From: JAFLUQ01 sp964442035
GTDB lineage: Bacteria > Bacillota > Clostridia > UMGS1883
Direction: 5' to 3'
Assembly (NCBI GenBank): GCA_964442035.1
Contig: CAYTWZ010000006.1
Span: 1 to 33,153 of the forward strand
Length of the DNA stretch: 33,153 bases
In this document: piece by piece, positions 7,946-15,992 of the stretch
Position numbering within the stretch: position 1 is the stretch's first letter
How the letters are laid out: the number at the start of each line of letters is the position of its first letter
Notes under the pieces: model-generated
The model's database searches: none
The model's input: only the letters and a program-made list of their open reading frames with translations
What the model was told of the DNA's origin: nothing
Translations under genes and position numbers: made by a program

Positions 7946-9241
7946 ATGAAGAAGATTATTTGCTTGTGCATTGCCCTTGCCATGGCATTGTCTGTAAGCA
8001 TATCTGCTTTTGCCGCAGGGCCGTCTTGGGGAGGAACAACAACGGGAAATCAAAACCTGGTGAGCTCTACAAAGGTTAAGTTCTATGTGGAGATCAACGG
8101 GGAGAGACTTGATACCAACGGGAATATATCCTCTCAGAAGAAATCCTACTTTACAGGTCAGGTTGCATCCTCAACATTGACTGAGCAACATGAAAGCAGT
8201 TTTTCTGTTGCTATCGGCGATGGCGTTACGGAAGCTGATATCCTCAGTTACATTACCGAAACTCCCGACAATGGGGAGGTTTTAGCAAATGTTATCAAGG
8301 ATTTTTCAGGTAAAGGCTATATCAAGGATACTTCCGGCAATGTTGTTTCCTGGTATGCTCTGACTGACGCTTCTTACAGGGTTGAGTGGTATACCTTGAA
8401 GTATGAGACAAATGATGACTGGCATATAGACGGAGTTGTTATCGACAGAGCTACAGACCTGCCTATCGAAATTGTAGTTCCCGATAATCCGGAAGATATT
8501 CCTCCCGAGGCTACGGAGCCCGTGGATCCCGACACCGGCGATGAGGATAAAGATGACGAAGATGATGAAATAACGGTTCCGTCATACAATGATCCTCTTG
8601 AGCTGAAAAACGAATATGCCTATATTTTCGGCAGATCTGACACGGAAATGGAAGCTGACGATGGAATGAAGCGCGGCGAGGTTTCAGCCGTCCTTTACAG
8701 GTTGCTTAAGCAGAACGGCAAGCTTCAGGGCTTCAGCTATGACATTGACGATACTCCTGTCTACAGTGATACAGAGGGAAGATGGGACAGAAGTGCGCTG
8801 GAGTATATGAACTATATTGGTGTATATAAGGACGCGGATACCATAGGTCCTGACACATATATCACCCGCGGCGAGGCGTTTAGGGTACTTGCTATTGCTC
8901 TTCGGTTCACTAACAATACGGAATATACCAACGAGGAGTATGCCGCAATCCTTAACGATGCCGGATATATCGAGGGCGATGAAAGCGGCGATCTGATGGT
9001 TGATGAAGCTATCACAAGAGCTGAGGTATGCACGATTTACAACCGCATAATCGGACGTGATGATTTGGATCTTGAAACGATAGACGGTGTGGAAGTTACA
9101 GCTCAGACCTATGGCTTTGTGGATCTTGACCCCGGTGCTTGGTACTACGAGGATATGATTAAGGCCACCAGTGCGTATACCGATGGTTATGTTGATATAG
9201 AAAAGCGCGCACAAAGAAATGTGCTTGACGATTACTCCTAA
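7946..9241 (+). CDS. Secreted S-layer-homology (SLH) domain protein
   Basis: A 431-residue exported protein. The ATG at 7946 is preferred over an in-frame TTG at 7928 because AAAGGAGG lies 7 bp before it. Residues 1-24 form a Sec signal peptide ending AFA. An N-terminal domain of unknown family (about 25-175, containing WYTLKYETNDDWHIDGVV) is followed by a Pro/Asp/Glu-rich acidic linker (about 180-215). Three or four diverged SLH repeats follow, marked by MKRGEVSAVLYRLL, YITRGEAFRVLAIAL and AITRAEVCTIYNRI, plus a last partial unit beginning FVDLDPGAWYYEDM. SLH repeats bind pyruvylated secondary wall polymer, so this is probably a cell-wall-anchored surface protein. It is transcribed alone from its own promoter under a c-di-GMP riboswitch and ends at a terminator. 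The repeats are weak matches, so wall binding is likely but not certain. Confidence 0.85.
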   Translation: MKKIICLCIALAMALSVSISAFAAGPSWGGTTTGNQNLVSSTKVKFYVEINGERLDTNGNISSQKKSYFTGQVASSTLTEQHESSFSVAIGDGVTEADILSYITETPDNGEVLANVIKDFSGKGYIKDTSGNVVSWYALTDASYRVEWYTLKYETNDDWHIDGVVIDRATDLPIEIVVPDNPEDIPPEATEPVDPDTGDEDKDDEDDEITVPSYNDPLELKNEYAYIFGRSDTEMEADDGMKRGEVSAVLYRLLKQNGKLQGFSYDIDDTPVYSDTEGRWDRSALEYMNYIGVYKDADTIGPDTYITRGEAFRVLAIALRFTNNTEYTNEEYAAILNDAGYIEGDESGDLMVDEAITRAEVCTIYNRIIGRDDLDLETIDGVEVTAQTYGFVDLDPGAWYYEDMIKATSAYTDGYVDIEKRAQRNVLDDYS

Positions 9242-9288
9242 GTGAATAATAGTCTGCGGGTCATATCAAGCTTGGCAGTAAAGAATGA

Positions 9289-9324
9289 GGCCGGATTTAT
9301 AATTAAATCCGGCCCTTTATTTTT
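9289..9324 (+). terminator. Intrinsic terminator of the SLH gene
   Basis: GGCCGGATTTA (9289-9299) pairs perfectly with TAAATCCGGCC (9304-9314) around a TAAT loop and is followed by CTTTATTTTT. It lies 48 bp after the SLH stop. Confidence 0.92.
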
Positions 9325-9399
9325 AACCGCCTCGAGCAAGAAGTCCCTGCTTATAAAGTGGGGGGATAAAAACTTCATATGGTGAAATCCATAAAAATG

Positions 9400-9428
9400 T
9401 TGACAATTATACGATAATGGAATATAAT
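9400..9428 (+). promoter_or_regulatory. Consensus promoter of the polymerase/glycosyltransferase operon
   Basis: TTGACA (9400-9405), 17-bp spacer, TATAAT (9423-9428). The start of transcription is expected near 9435, giving a leader of about 235 nt before the polymerase gene. Confidence 0.85.
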
Positions 9429-9480
9429 ATAGTCAAGCGCGTAGTGAACAGCATAGGATCATTCAAGGACAGTCGGCTTC

Positions 9481-9510
9481 TGTGATACGGATTGTCGTAT
9501 CACATTTTTA
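9481..9510 (+). terminator. Intrinsic terminator inside the operon leader
   Basis: TGTGATACG (9481-9489) pairs perfectly with CGTATCACA (9496-9504) around a 6-nt loop and is followed by TTTTTATT. It stands about 50 nt after the predicted start of transcription and 160 nt before the first gene, so it either ends a short RNA of about 75 nt or acts as an attenuator. Confidence 0.75.
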
Positions 9511-9670
9511 TTGGTGATATGCGGATGTAATCCGGATTTTGTTACATTTTACATTAATTTAAACCGAAAGCTTATTTAAAGCATAATGTAAGGTGCGTTC
9601 GGACGAAAAATAGTGCATAAAAGGCCGGCCATATTGAAGCTGAAGGGAATTAAAAACGGGAGTTGATACC
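9511..9670 (+). other. Rest of the polymerase operon leader
   Basis: The gene-free stretch 9242-9670 holds the SLH terminator, the operon promoter and the leader terminator. This last part has no confident gene. It contains an imperfect hairpin: TTACATTA (9549-9556) with TAATGTAA (9584-9591), and TTTAAA (9558-9563) with TTTAAA (9575-9580). A small CGGA/TCCG stem lies near 9530. No known riboswitch class was recognised, and no second consensus promoter was found. Confidence 0.5.
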
Positions 9671-10906
9671 GTGAAGGCAATGAAAATTGCGGGCGGCAAA
9701 AAAAATAGTGCCATAAGTTTAAAAAGCTTTTTTTCTCATATAAGCATTGACTGTTTAGCTGCCTGTATGTATTTTCTTTGCATGCCGTTTACAATAGTGT
9801 CTACCCCATTTGGCTCTGTCCTGAAGCTACTCACTGTGCCGGTGGTTGCTGTGCTTGGAGCAAAGCTTTTTTTGGGCGAAACAAAGTCCATAAGGCTAAA
9901 TACGGTGCACCTGTTATACGGCGCGTATATAATTTTTACCTTTTTCCAGCTACTGTATTTTAGGGATGAGAGGGCGGTTCAGTCAACAGGCGAGATGCTT
10001 CAGACATTTCTTGTCTTTTTGTTGATATCAATGCGGATATACAACCGTTATGAGCAGGAGCTTATGGAAACATGTTGGATCATTGTAGGCTTTATATGTA
10101 TATTGCTATGCCTTTACAGCGATGATACGTTAGACGGAAGGACAGTAATCGTCATATTCGGAAGCTATGAGGATCCAAATCAGTTTTCGGCGTATTTTAC
10201 GCTGCCGGTTATGATTTGCTTAAAGCGCATAATTGAAAGGCGAAAACTTCTGCCGTTGTATGTGGCTGAAATAATTCTTATAATATATTCAATTCTTACA
10301 ATGGGATCAAGGGGCGGACTTATAGGGATAGTTGTCGGAATTGCTTTCTTCATGATCATCGGCGCAAGGGGCGTGAAAGCGAAAGTCGGGATTATCATTG
10401 TGGGTATACTATGCACGGTCCTTGTAGTGACGGTGGTTTTCCCATTGCTGCCTCAGAATATACAGGAAAGGTTTACTGTGGAAAATGTCATTGAAAGCCG
10501 CGGCACCGGCAGATTTGATATTTGGGAGTTTTGTATCGATTATACCACAGAGTCTCCATCTCGCATAATATTAGGATCGGGGCTTTTATCAACGTATTCG
10601 ATCTTTCCGGAGCATCGTGAGGTTGACAACTTTGTAGCCCATAATCAGGTGATCCAGTCGTTCTTTGATCAGGGAGTGATCGGATTGTCTTTGTATCTTG
10701 CGTATATTATGGCTTGCATTTTCAGGAACATAAAGAAAAATCCGTATTATTCCAGCGCTATGGTATCAATGTTTGCGTTTTCAATGTCGCTGACGATGTA
10801 TGTGTTTAAGCCGTATATAAACGTCATAATGATGTGCGCATTGAACATAGAGGGAAATACCGAGTCGGGAGAAAACGCCCTTGGGAAGGAGCTTAGAAGT
10901 GTTTAG
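9671..10906 (+). CDS. Wzy/WaaL-type polysaccharide polymerase or O-antigen-ligase family protein
   Basis: A 411-residue polytopic membrane protein with about ten hydrophobic segments. It carries a long extracytoplasmic loop of roughly 70 residues (about 260-335, containing RFDIWEFCIDY and NFVAHNQVIQSFFDQG). This arrangement, with a large loop bearing R and H residues before the last membrane segments, is typical of the O-antigen ligase/Wzy polymerase superfamily. It probably joins flipped lipid-linked repeat units into a polymer on the outer face of the membrane. The start is a GTG with GGGAG nine bases before it; an ATG nine bases further on is the alternative. It is the first gene of an operon reaching 18185 and overlaps the next gene by 8 bp. 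Polymerase and ligase cannot be told apart here, but pairing with Wzz-like genes favours polymerase. Confidence 0.82.
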   Translation: MKAMKIAGGKKNSAISLKSFFSHISIDCLAACMYFLCMPFTIVSTPFGSVLKLLTVPVVAVLGAKLFLGETKSIRLNTVHLLYGAYIIFTFFQLLYFRDERAVQSTGEMLQTFLVFLLISMRIYNRYEQELMETCWIIVGFICILLCLYSDDTLDGRTVIVIFGSYEDPNQFSAYFTLPVMICLKRIIERRKLLPLYVAEIILIIYSILTMGSRGGLIGIVVGIAFFMIIGARGVKAKVGIIIVGILCTVLVVTVVFPLLPQNIQERFTVENVIESRGTGRFDIWEFCIDYTTESPSRIILGSGLLSTYSIFPEHREVDNFVAHNQVIQSFFDQGVIGLSLYLAYIMACIFRNIKKNPYYSSAMVSMFAFSMSLTMYVFKPYINVIMMCALNIEGNTESGENALGKELRSV

Positions 10907-12284
10907 CGATTTTATTAAAAAGGTTATAAGAAAGATCAAAAGTAAAGTCAGTTTGATTGGGAAGAAGCCTATTATCATAATCTGCGTGATTGCGTTTATA
11001 CTTGCTTCTGTTGTGGTCACGTGGAATTATATGACTGTTTCTCGCACAAATCACATTACTCTCACCCTTAATTATGCCGATGCCAGAAAAGGTCTTACGC
11101 CCAGCGGCGGACGTTTTAACGCGGCGGAAATCAAATCGGATGAAGTTTTGCAGCGTACGATAGATATTTTGGGTGACGATTCGCTTTCGGTGGAGGAATT
11201 GAAGGATGCGGTGACGGTCAATACTAAGGTGCCTCAGTCATCCGTGGACAAGGTAACTACTGCCATAGCCTCCGACACAAGCTATACCTATTGCCCGTCG
11301 GAGTTTGATGTTTATTATGTGCAGAAACACAAGCTTTCCCGCAATAAGACGGACACCTTCCTTGAGGCTTTGGCTCAGGCCTATGAAGAGTATTTTACAA
11401 CTTATTACGCGGAAAAAAACACTATCCTTGATTATGACATCGAAGATGAGCTGTCAAATTACGATTATAGCGAGCAGTGTCAGATGCTGACGGATAAGGT
11501 TGACTCTATGTTGAGTTATCTGAAAAAATACAATTCGGAAAACAGCGCATATAGATCCCCGGAGACAGGCTATTCTTTCAGCAACCTGATTTCCATGCTC
11601 AACAATATACGTGATGTTGACCTCGCAAAACTGGATTCGTATATTACGCAGAATGGAATTTCCAAGGATAAGCAGGAATACATACGAAAGCAAAATTATA
11701 GTATAGAAAAGAAATCTCTTCAGCACAATGTGAAGCAGCAGTCCTCTGATATTGCCAATAATGCGATGGCAATATATAATTCTCATATTACAGGAGTGGC
11801 ATTTATTCCGTCGCTGGACGATTCAAGGCAGTATTATATGAGCAGGACAAAGACCGGACTTGATTTACTTGTCGTTGATTCTTATGATAGCGGCATTATT
11901 GCCGGTGATATATGGAAAGAAATAGACAGGCATCTTTATCTTTCGGATAAATATTCCGCTGCTCCCGAAGCGACTTCTGACGCAAAGCAATATGCCGATG
12001 ATATGATCAAGGAAATCGGTGATTATATCAAAAAAATTTCGGACATGGCTATTCAGACCGATAAAGATTATGTGCAGGACAAGGCAAAGAATTATATTAC
12101 AATTATACATCAACCCAAGCCGAGAATGGCATATGTAGCGATGTTTTTCACGATGGTCGTTTTGTTTCTTGTACTTATTATCTTGGCAATCATGCTTTAC
12201 AGATGGTTTGTTGTGAAGTTTTCCGGCAAAATAAGGGTACTGCTGGAGCATACGTCAAAGAAATTTAAGTTGGATGAGGAATAA
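10899..12284 (+). CDS. Wzz-like polysaccharide co-polymerase (chain-length determinant), copy 1
   Basis: About 460 residues with one membrane segment near the N-terminus (PIIIICVIAFILASVVV, about 22-38) and one near the C-terminus (about 412-435). A long, polar, helix-rich extracytoplasmic part lies between them. This two-membrane-helix hairpin is the architecture of Wzz/capsule chain-length proteins, which set polymer length together with a Wzy polymerase. No C-terminal tyrosine kinase domain is present. The GTG at 10899 is chosen because AAGGAG lies 7 bp upstream; a TTG at 10881 is also in frame. It is followed after 3 bp by a paralogue sharing motifs such as (Y/F)RSP-x-TG-x-(S/T)F. Sequence conservation with classical Wzz is low, so the family is assigned on topology and context. 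Confidence 0.75.
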   Translation: MFSDFIKKVIRKIKSKVSLIGKKPIIIICVIAFILASVVVTWNYMTVSRTNHITLTLNYADARKGLTPSGGRFNAAEIKSDEVLQRTIDILGDDSLSVEELKDAVTVNTKVPQSSVDKVTTAIASDTSYTYCPSEFDVYYVQKHKLSRNKTDTFLEALAQAYEEYFTTYYAEKNTILDYDIEDELSNYDYSEQCQMLTDKVDSMLSYLKKYNSENSAYRSPETGYSFSNLISMLNNIRDVDLAKLDSYITQNGISKDKQEYIRKQNYSIEKKSLQHNVKQQSSDIANNAMAIYNSHITGVAFIPSLDDSRQYYMSRTKTGLDLLVVDSYDSGIIAGDIWKEIDRHLYLSDKYSAAPEATSDAKQYADDMIKEIGDYIKKISDMAIQTDKDYVQDKAKNYITIIHQPKPRMAYVAMFFTMVVLFLVLIILAIMLYRWFVVKFSGKIRVLLEHTSKKFKLDEE

Positions 12285-12287
12285 AAA

Positions 12288-13927
12288 ATGAAAATCAGTG
12301 TCTGGGATTTATTTAAATATATCTTTAAATGGAAGTTTATGATAACAGGCGTAGTGATTTTGTCGTTTTTGGCTGCGTCACTATATGTGGATTTTAGCCA
12401 GAGCTATAATTCACAAGTAGTAATACAATATAATGATGGAAGCATCGCTCTTGGGCAGACCCCTGACTGGAATGAGTTTGACGTATATGAGATCGTTTCC
12501 CCTGACGTCCTGACAGCAACAATACAGGAATTGTCTCTTGATAAAACGGTTGATGATATCCGCTCAAGAGTGGTTGTTACACCCATAATACCCGATTCCG
12601 AGCTTGAAATAAAGGAGTCAAAGGAGAAACTTGGAGAGACATATACCTATTATCCAATTACCTACTCGGTTGCTTATTGCGGTGAAAACGGGGAATCGGA
12701 GTCGGAAGCAAGGGATATCCTTGATTCTATAATACAGAATTATATGGATTATTATCTGGAAAATTACTCGGAACAGGCGTCGATAAATGACGTTTCGTTT
12801 GATGAGGAAATCGGAACCTATGACTATCTTGAAATTGCCGAGATAATGAGCGACAGAATTGACGATACGATAACATCATTGGAAAGGTATTATCAAGAGG
12901 ATAGTTCGTTCAGATCTCCCACGACGGGTTTGACGTTCGAGGATATGAAAACCGAGTATTCGCATTTGAGTGATTTCTTGCTGACAAAGCTTTTTTCGGA
13001 TATATACAGAGGGCAGATCTCAAAGAACGAGGAATTGCTGATAGAAAAGTATACCGAAAGGCGCGAAAATTATGAACTGAATCGCAGGAGCTTTCAGCAT
13101 CAGGCAGAGATGACGCGCAGCAGAATGGAAAATTTTGCTGACTCTAACAAGGATGTTCCCAATTCATATAACAACACTACGAACAACAACGATGATGACC
13201 TTGCTATCATAGATGATGTGCACAATACTTGGGAAAACCGTATTGCCACAACTACTACATATGACGATCTTATGCAGGACTATGTAGACTTTCTTAAGTG
13301 GGAAAATTCATCAAGGCTTGAGGCGGAACACTGCGATGAGGTCATTGGCAAATTTACAGCGGAGCTTGACACGCAGATCGATGTTCCTCAGCTTACGGCG
13401 TCAGTAGAGCAGCAGATCTCCAATATCAAGGAGAAAATGGCGGAGCTGTACCAGAAGCTTAGCAAAACCCTTGATGACTACAATGATACTATTGCAGCCA
13501 AACATATTGCGCTTTTGACCGGTGTGCAGTACTATGCCACCAAGAGCAAGGCCTTGTATGTAATGCTGATAGTTGCCGGAGGATTAATCCTTTCGATATT
13601 TGCGGCAATAGCCTATGAGTTTACCAAAGCGTATCGTGCCTATGAAAAGCAAAATGAAAATGAAAANNNNNNNNNNNNNNNNNNNNNNNNNNNNNNNNNN
13701 NNNNNNNNNNNNNNNNNNNNNNNNNNNNNNNNNNNNNNNNNNNNNNNNNNNNNNNNNNNNNNNNNNCCTATGAGTTTACCAAAGCGTATCGTGCCTATGA
13801 AAAGCAAAATGAAAATGAAAATGAAAACGAGAATGAGAATGAAAATGAAAACGAGAATGTGAACGAGAACGAAAATAAAAATGTGAACGAAAATGAAAAC
13901 CATAAAGAAAATGGTGAAGCTGAGTAA
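12288..13927 (+). CDS. Wzz-like polysaccharide co-polymerase, copy 2, interrupted by an assembly gap
   Basis: This is a paralogue of the preceding gene: membrane segment at about 16-32, a long coiled extracytoplasmic region with SSFRSPTTGLTF, and a C-terminal membrane segment VMLIVAGGLILSIFAAIAYEF. As given, the frame is broken by 100 N (13667-13766) with the same 55 bp on both sides. Removing the N run and one 55-bp copy (155 nt) restores one open frame of about 494 residues ending at TAA 13925-13927, which shares one base with the next gene's ATG. The restored C-terminus is a short cytoplasmic tail rich in alternating Asn and Glu, ending NGEAE. The number of NE repeats is uncertain because the assembler broke there. 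The frame that continues to 13862 in the raw sequence is an artefact. Role as for copy 1. Confidence 0.78.
13612..13821. repeat. Assembly gap flanked by an exact 55-bp direct repeat
   Basis: Positions 13612-13666 are repeated exactly at 13767-13821 on either side of 100 N. The right-hand contig starts precisely at the first base of the copy. A 55-base end overlap equals a common de Bruijn k-mer size, so the two contigs most likely overlap and no sequence is missing, apart from possible extra NE-coding repeat units. Confidence 0.85.
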
Positions 13928-14808
13928 TGACTAAAAAAATATTTAAAACAGCTGTCAAGGCGCTGCTGTGGATCATTGCCGCGGTTGCCATAGTTGCGCT
14001 AATATTTATAGCGTATGTAGTATATGACAACAGTCGTGTAGTAAATACGGAATATGTATTTGAGTCAGAGAAAGTGGGAGCGGCGTTTGACGGATATCGC
14101 ATATGCCTGATAACGGATTTCCACAATGACTCAAACTACAAAAAGGTGCTCAAGGCGGTGGAAAAGGCAAACCCGGATATCATAGTAATTGCGGGCGATC
14201 TGATCAATATGGATGAGCTCGATTATAACAATGCCGAAGAGCTTATAAAAGGGCTGACCCTTATGGGTAAGGTGTTTTATTGCTACGGAAATCATGAGAT
14301 AGCAAGCGGGATGTTATTAGATAAGGATGCTCCGCCGATAGAAGGTGTACTTAAAAATTCCGGTGTGGAATTTATGAATGACAGAGTGTATACCATCGAA
14401 AAGGACGGCGACAAGCTTAACCTCATTGGCTATGGCGATGATATATATGATGATTTTTCTCCCTTTTTTACCCAAAAAATGGAGCCAAGACTGAAGGCAC
14501 TTTCCAAAAATCTCGACAGATCGGTCCCGTCAGTATTGATAATGCACCGCCCGCAGTATTTTGACATTGTTTCTGAATATCCTTTTGACCTTGTACTGTC
14601 AGGACATCTGCACGGCGGCCTGATAAATATAGACGGTATTCGTGAATATATCCTTAAGGAGCATTTTAATACTGCACAGTATTGCAAGGGTACGTACTTT
14701 AAAAACGGCAAGGAGCTTGTAATAAGCGGAGGCTTGGCAAGAGAAGACAAGCTTTTCAGGGTTTTTAACACTCCCGAAATTGTGACTGTGGAGGTTAGAC
14801 GCAAATGA
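13927..14808 (+). CDS. Membrane-anchored calcineurin-like metallophosphoesterase
   Basis: A 293-residue protein with an N-terminal membrane anchor (about 11-33) and a complete calcineurin-like phosphoesterase domain. The metal-binding motifs are all visible: D64-x-H66 in ITDFHND, GD at 90-91, GNHE at 121-124, H207 in MHRPQ and GHLHGG at 226-231. It belongs to the YkuE-like group of membrane-associated phosphoesterases. The substrate could be a lipid pyrophosphate, a nucleotide-sugar derivative or another phosphoester; sequence does not decide. The domain's side of the membrane is also uncertain, since the N-terminal segment may be an uncleaved signal anchor facing outward. It overlaps the gene before by 1 bp (TAATG) and the next by 4 bp (ATGA), so it is a fixed part of the polysaccharide operon and may recycle a carrier lipid or trim the polymer. 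Confidence 0.87.
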   Translation: MTKKIFKTAVKALLWIIAAVAIVALIFIAYVVYDNSRVVNTEYVFESEKVGAAFDGYRICLITDFHNDSNYKKVLKAVEKANPDIIVIAGDLINMDELDYNNAEELIKGLTLMGKVFYCYGNHEIASGMLLDKDAPPIEGVLKNSGVEFMNDRVYTIEKDGDKLNLIGYGDDIYDDFSPFFTQKMEPRLKALSKNLDRSVPSVLIMHRPQYFDIVSEYPFDLVLSGHLHGGLINIDGIREYILKEHFNTAQYCKGTYFKNGKELVISGGLAREDKLFRVFNTPEIVTVEVRRK

Positions 14809-15971
14809 AACTGTTGATTGCAAACAACAACATGCATGTGGGCGGAATACAGAACGCGCTTATAAACCTGCTTAATGAAATTGAAAACAAATATGATGTT
14901 ACTCTCTGTACCCTTGCGCCTGCGGGTGAGCTTATGGCTGAAATACCCTCCGGAATAAAGGTTATATCAGGAAACAGATTTACCAAAATCTTAGGGATGA
15001 GCCAAGCGGAGGCAAAGGCGGATGGGATATTTACCTGGCTTTGGAGGTCGTTGTTTGCAACCATATCAAAAACGGTGGGAACAAAGCTCCCCTATGGAAT
15101 TTTGTCACGTATGCAAAAGCTGGATGGCCATTATGATGTTGCCATATCTTTTATGCAAAATGCCAATTATCGTGATTTTTACGGTGGAGTAAATGAATTT
15201 GTTCTTAATGCGGTGGATGCTGATATGAAGCTTTCCTTTGTACATTGCGCTTTTGTAAATTACGAGGGGGAAAACCGATATAATGGCAAAGCCTATGCCA
15301 AATTTGACCGTGTGGCGGGAGTTTCAGCATCTCAGGCGATGATCTTTATCAAGAATTGTCCGTGGGTAAGTCCGGAAAAAGTTTATCCGGTGCACAATTG
15401 CTATAACATAGAGGGCGTAAAGCGCAAGGCTGAGGAGTATGAGGCAACTGTCAGACCGGGAGTAGTAAACATATTTACCCCGGCAAGAGTGTGCCGGGAA
15501 AAGGGCATTCTCAGGATGCTACCGATTTTCGCGAGGCTTAAGGCGGACGGTTTTAGGTTTGTATGGAAGGTGGCCGGCTCCGGTCCGCTTTTTAACGAGG
15601 CCTTGGCGCAGCGGGAAAAGTACGGTCTTCAAGATGAAGTGGATTTTATGGGACTGCTTCCAAATCCGTATCCCTATTTTAAGTCATGCGATTTGTTGCT
15701 GCTTCCGTCATTTTATGAGGCAGCGCCTATGGTATACGGTGAGGCGGAGATATTAGGCATCCCTGTGCTCACAACGAACACCACATCCGCAAAGGAGCTT
15801 GTTGCGGACAGAGGGATCGGCTATGTGTGCGGCATTGAGGACGATGCTGTTGAAAAAGCTCTTCGCAATATCCTGAAGGATGGGAAAAAGCCTCCGCGTC
15901 TTGAAAGATCTAACATAAGCAACGAGCTTGCTCTGAAGGAATTTGACAATATTCTGAGAAAAGAACAATGA
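14805..15971 (+). CDS. Family 4 (GT-B) glycosyltransferase
   Basis: A 388-residue retaining glycosyltransferase of the GT4 type. The N-terminal domain starts with the glycine loop NMHVGGIQNALINLL. The C-terminal Rossmann domain contains FTPARVCREKGI, the GSGPL turn near residue 265 and the E-x7-E motif in SFYEAAPMVYGEAEILGIPV (about 305-324), which binds the nucleotide-sugar donor. Length is standard. It would transfer a sugar to the lipid-linked repeat unit at the cytoplasmic face of the membrane. It overlaps the metallophosphoesterase by 4 bp and lies 21 bp before the next glycosyltransferase. The sugar specificity is not predictable. Confidence 0.93.
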   Translation: MKLLIANNNMHVGGIQNALINLLNEIENKYDVTLCTLAPAGELMAEIPSGIKVISGNRFTKILGMSQAEAKADGIFTWLWRSLFATISKTVGTKLPYGILSRMQKLDGHYDVAISFMQNANYRDFYGGVNEFVLNAVDADMKLSFVHCAFVNYEGENRYNGKAYAKFDRVAGVSASQAMIFIKNCPWVSPEKVYPVHNCYNIEGVKRKAEEYEATVRPGVVNIFTPARVCREKGILRMLPIFARLKADGFRFVWKVAGSGPLFNEALAQREKYGLQDEVDFMGLLPNPYPYFKSCDLLLLPSFYEAAPMVYGEAEILGIPVLTTNTTSAKELVADRGIGYVCGIEDDAVEKALRNILKDGKKPPRLERSNISNELALKEFDNILRKEQ

Positions 15972-15992
15972 TCGGGATAGGGAAAGGGAAAC

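Noticed and set aside
9444..9485. A 13-codon leader peptide from GTG, ending in the attenuator stem
   Set aside because: It has no ribosome binding site, sits about 9 nt from the expected transcript start and shows no run of regulatory codons; a chance open frame is likely.
13767..13862. Met/Lys-rich C-terminus obtained by reading straight through the N run
   Set aside because: The N run and the duplicated 55 bp shift the frame by two. After collapsing the duplicate the correct frame gives the Asn-Glu tail and a stop overlapping the next gene.
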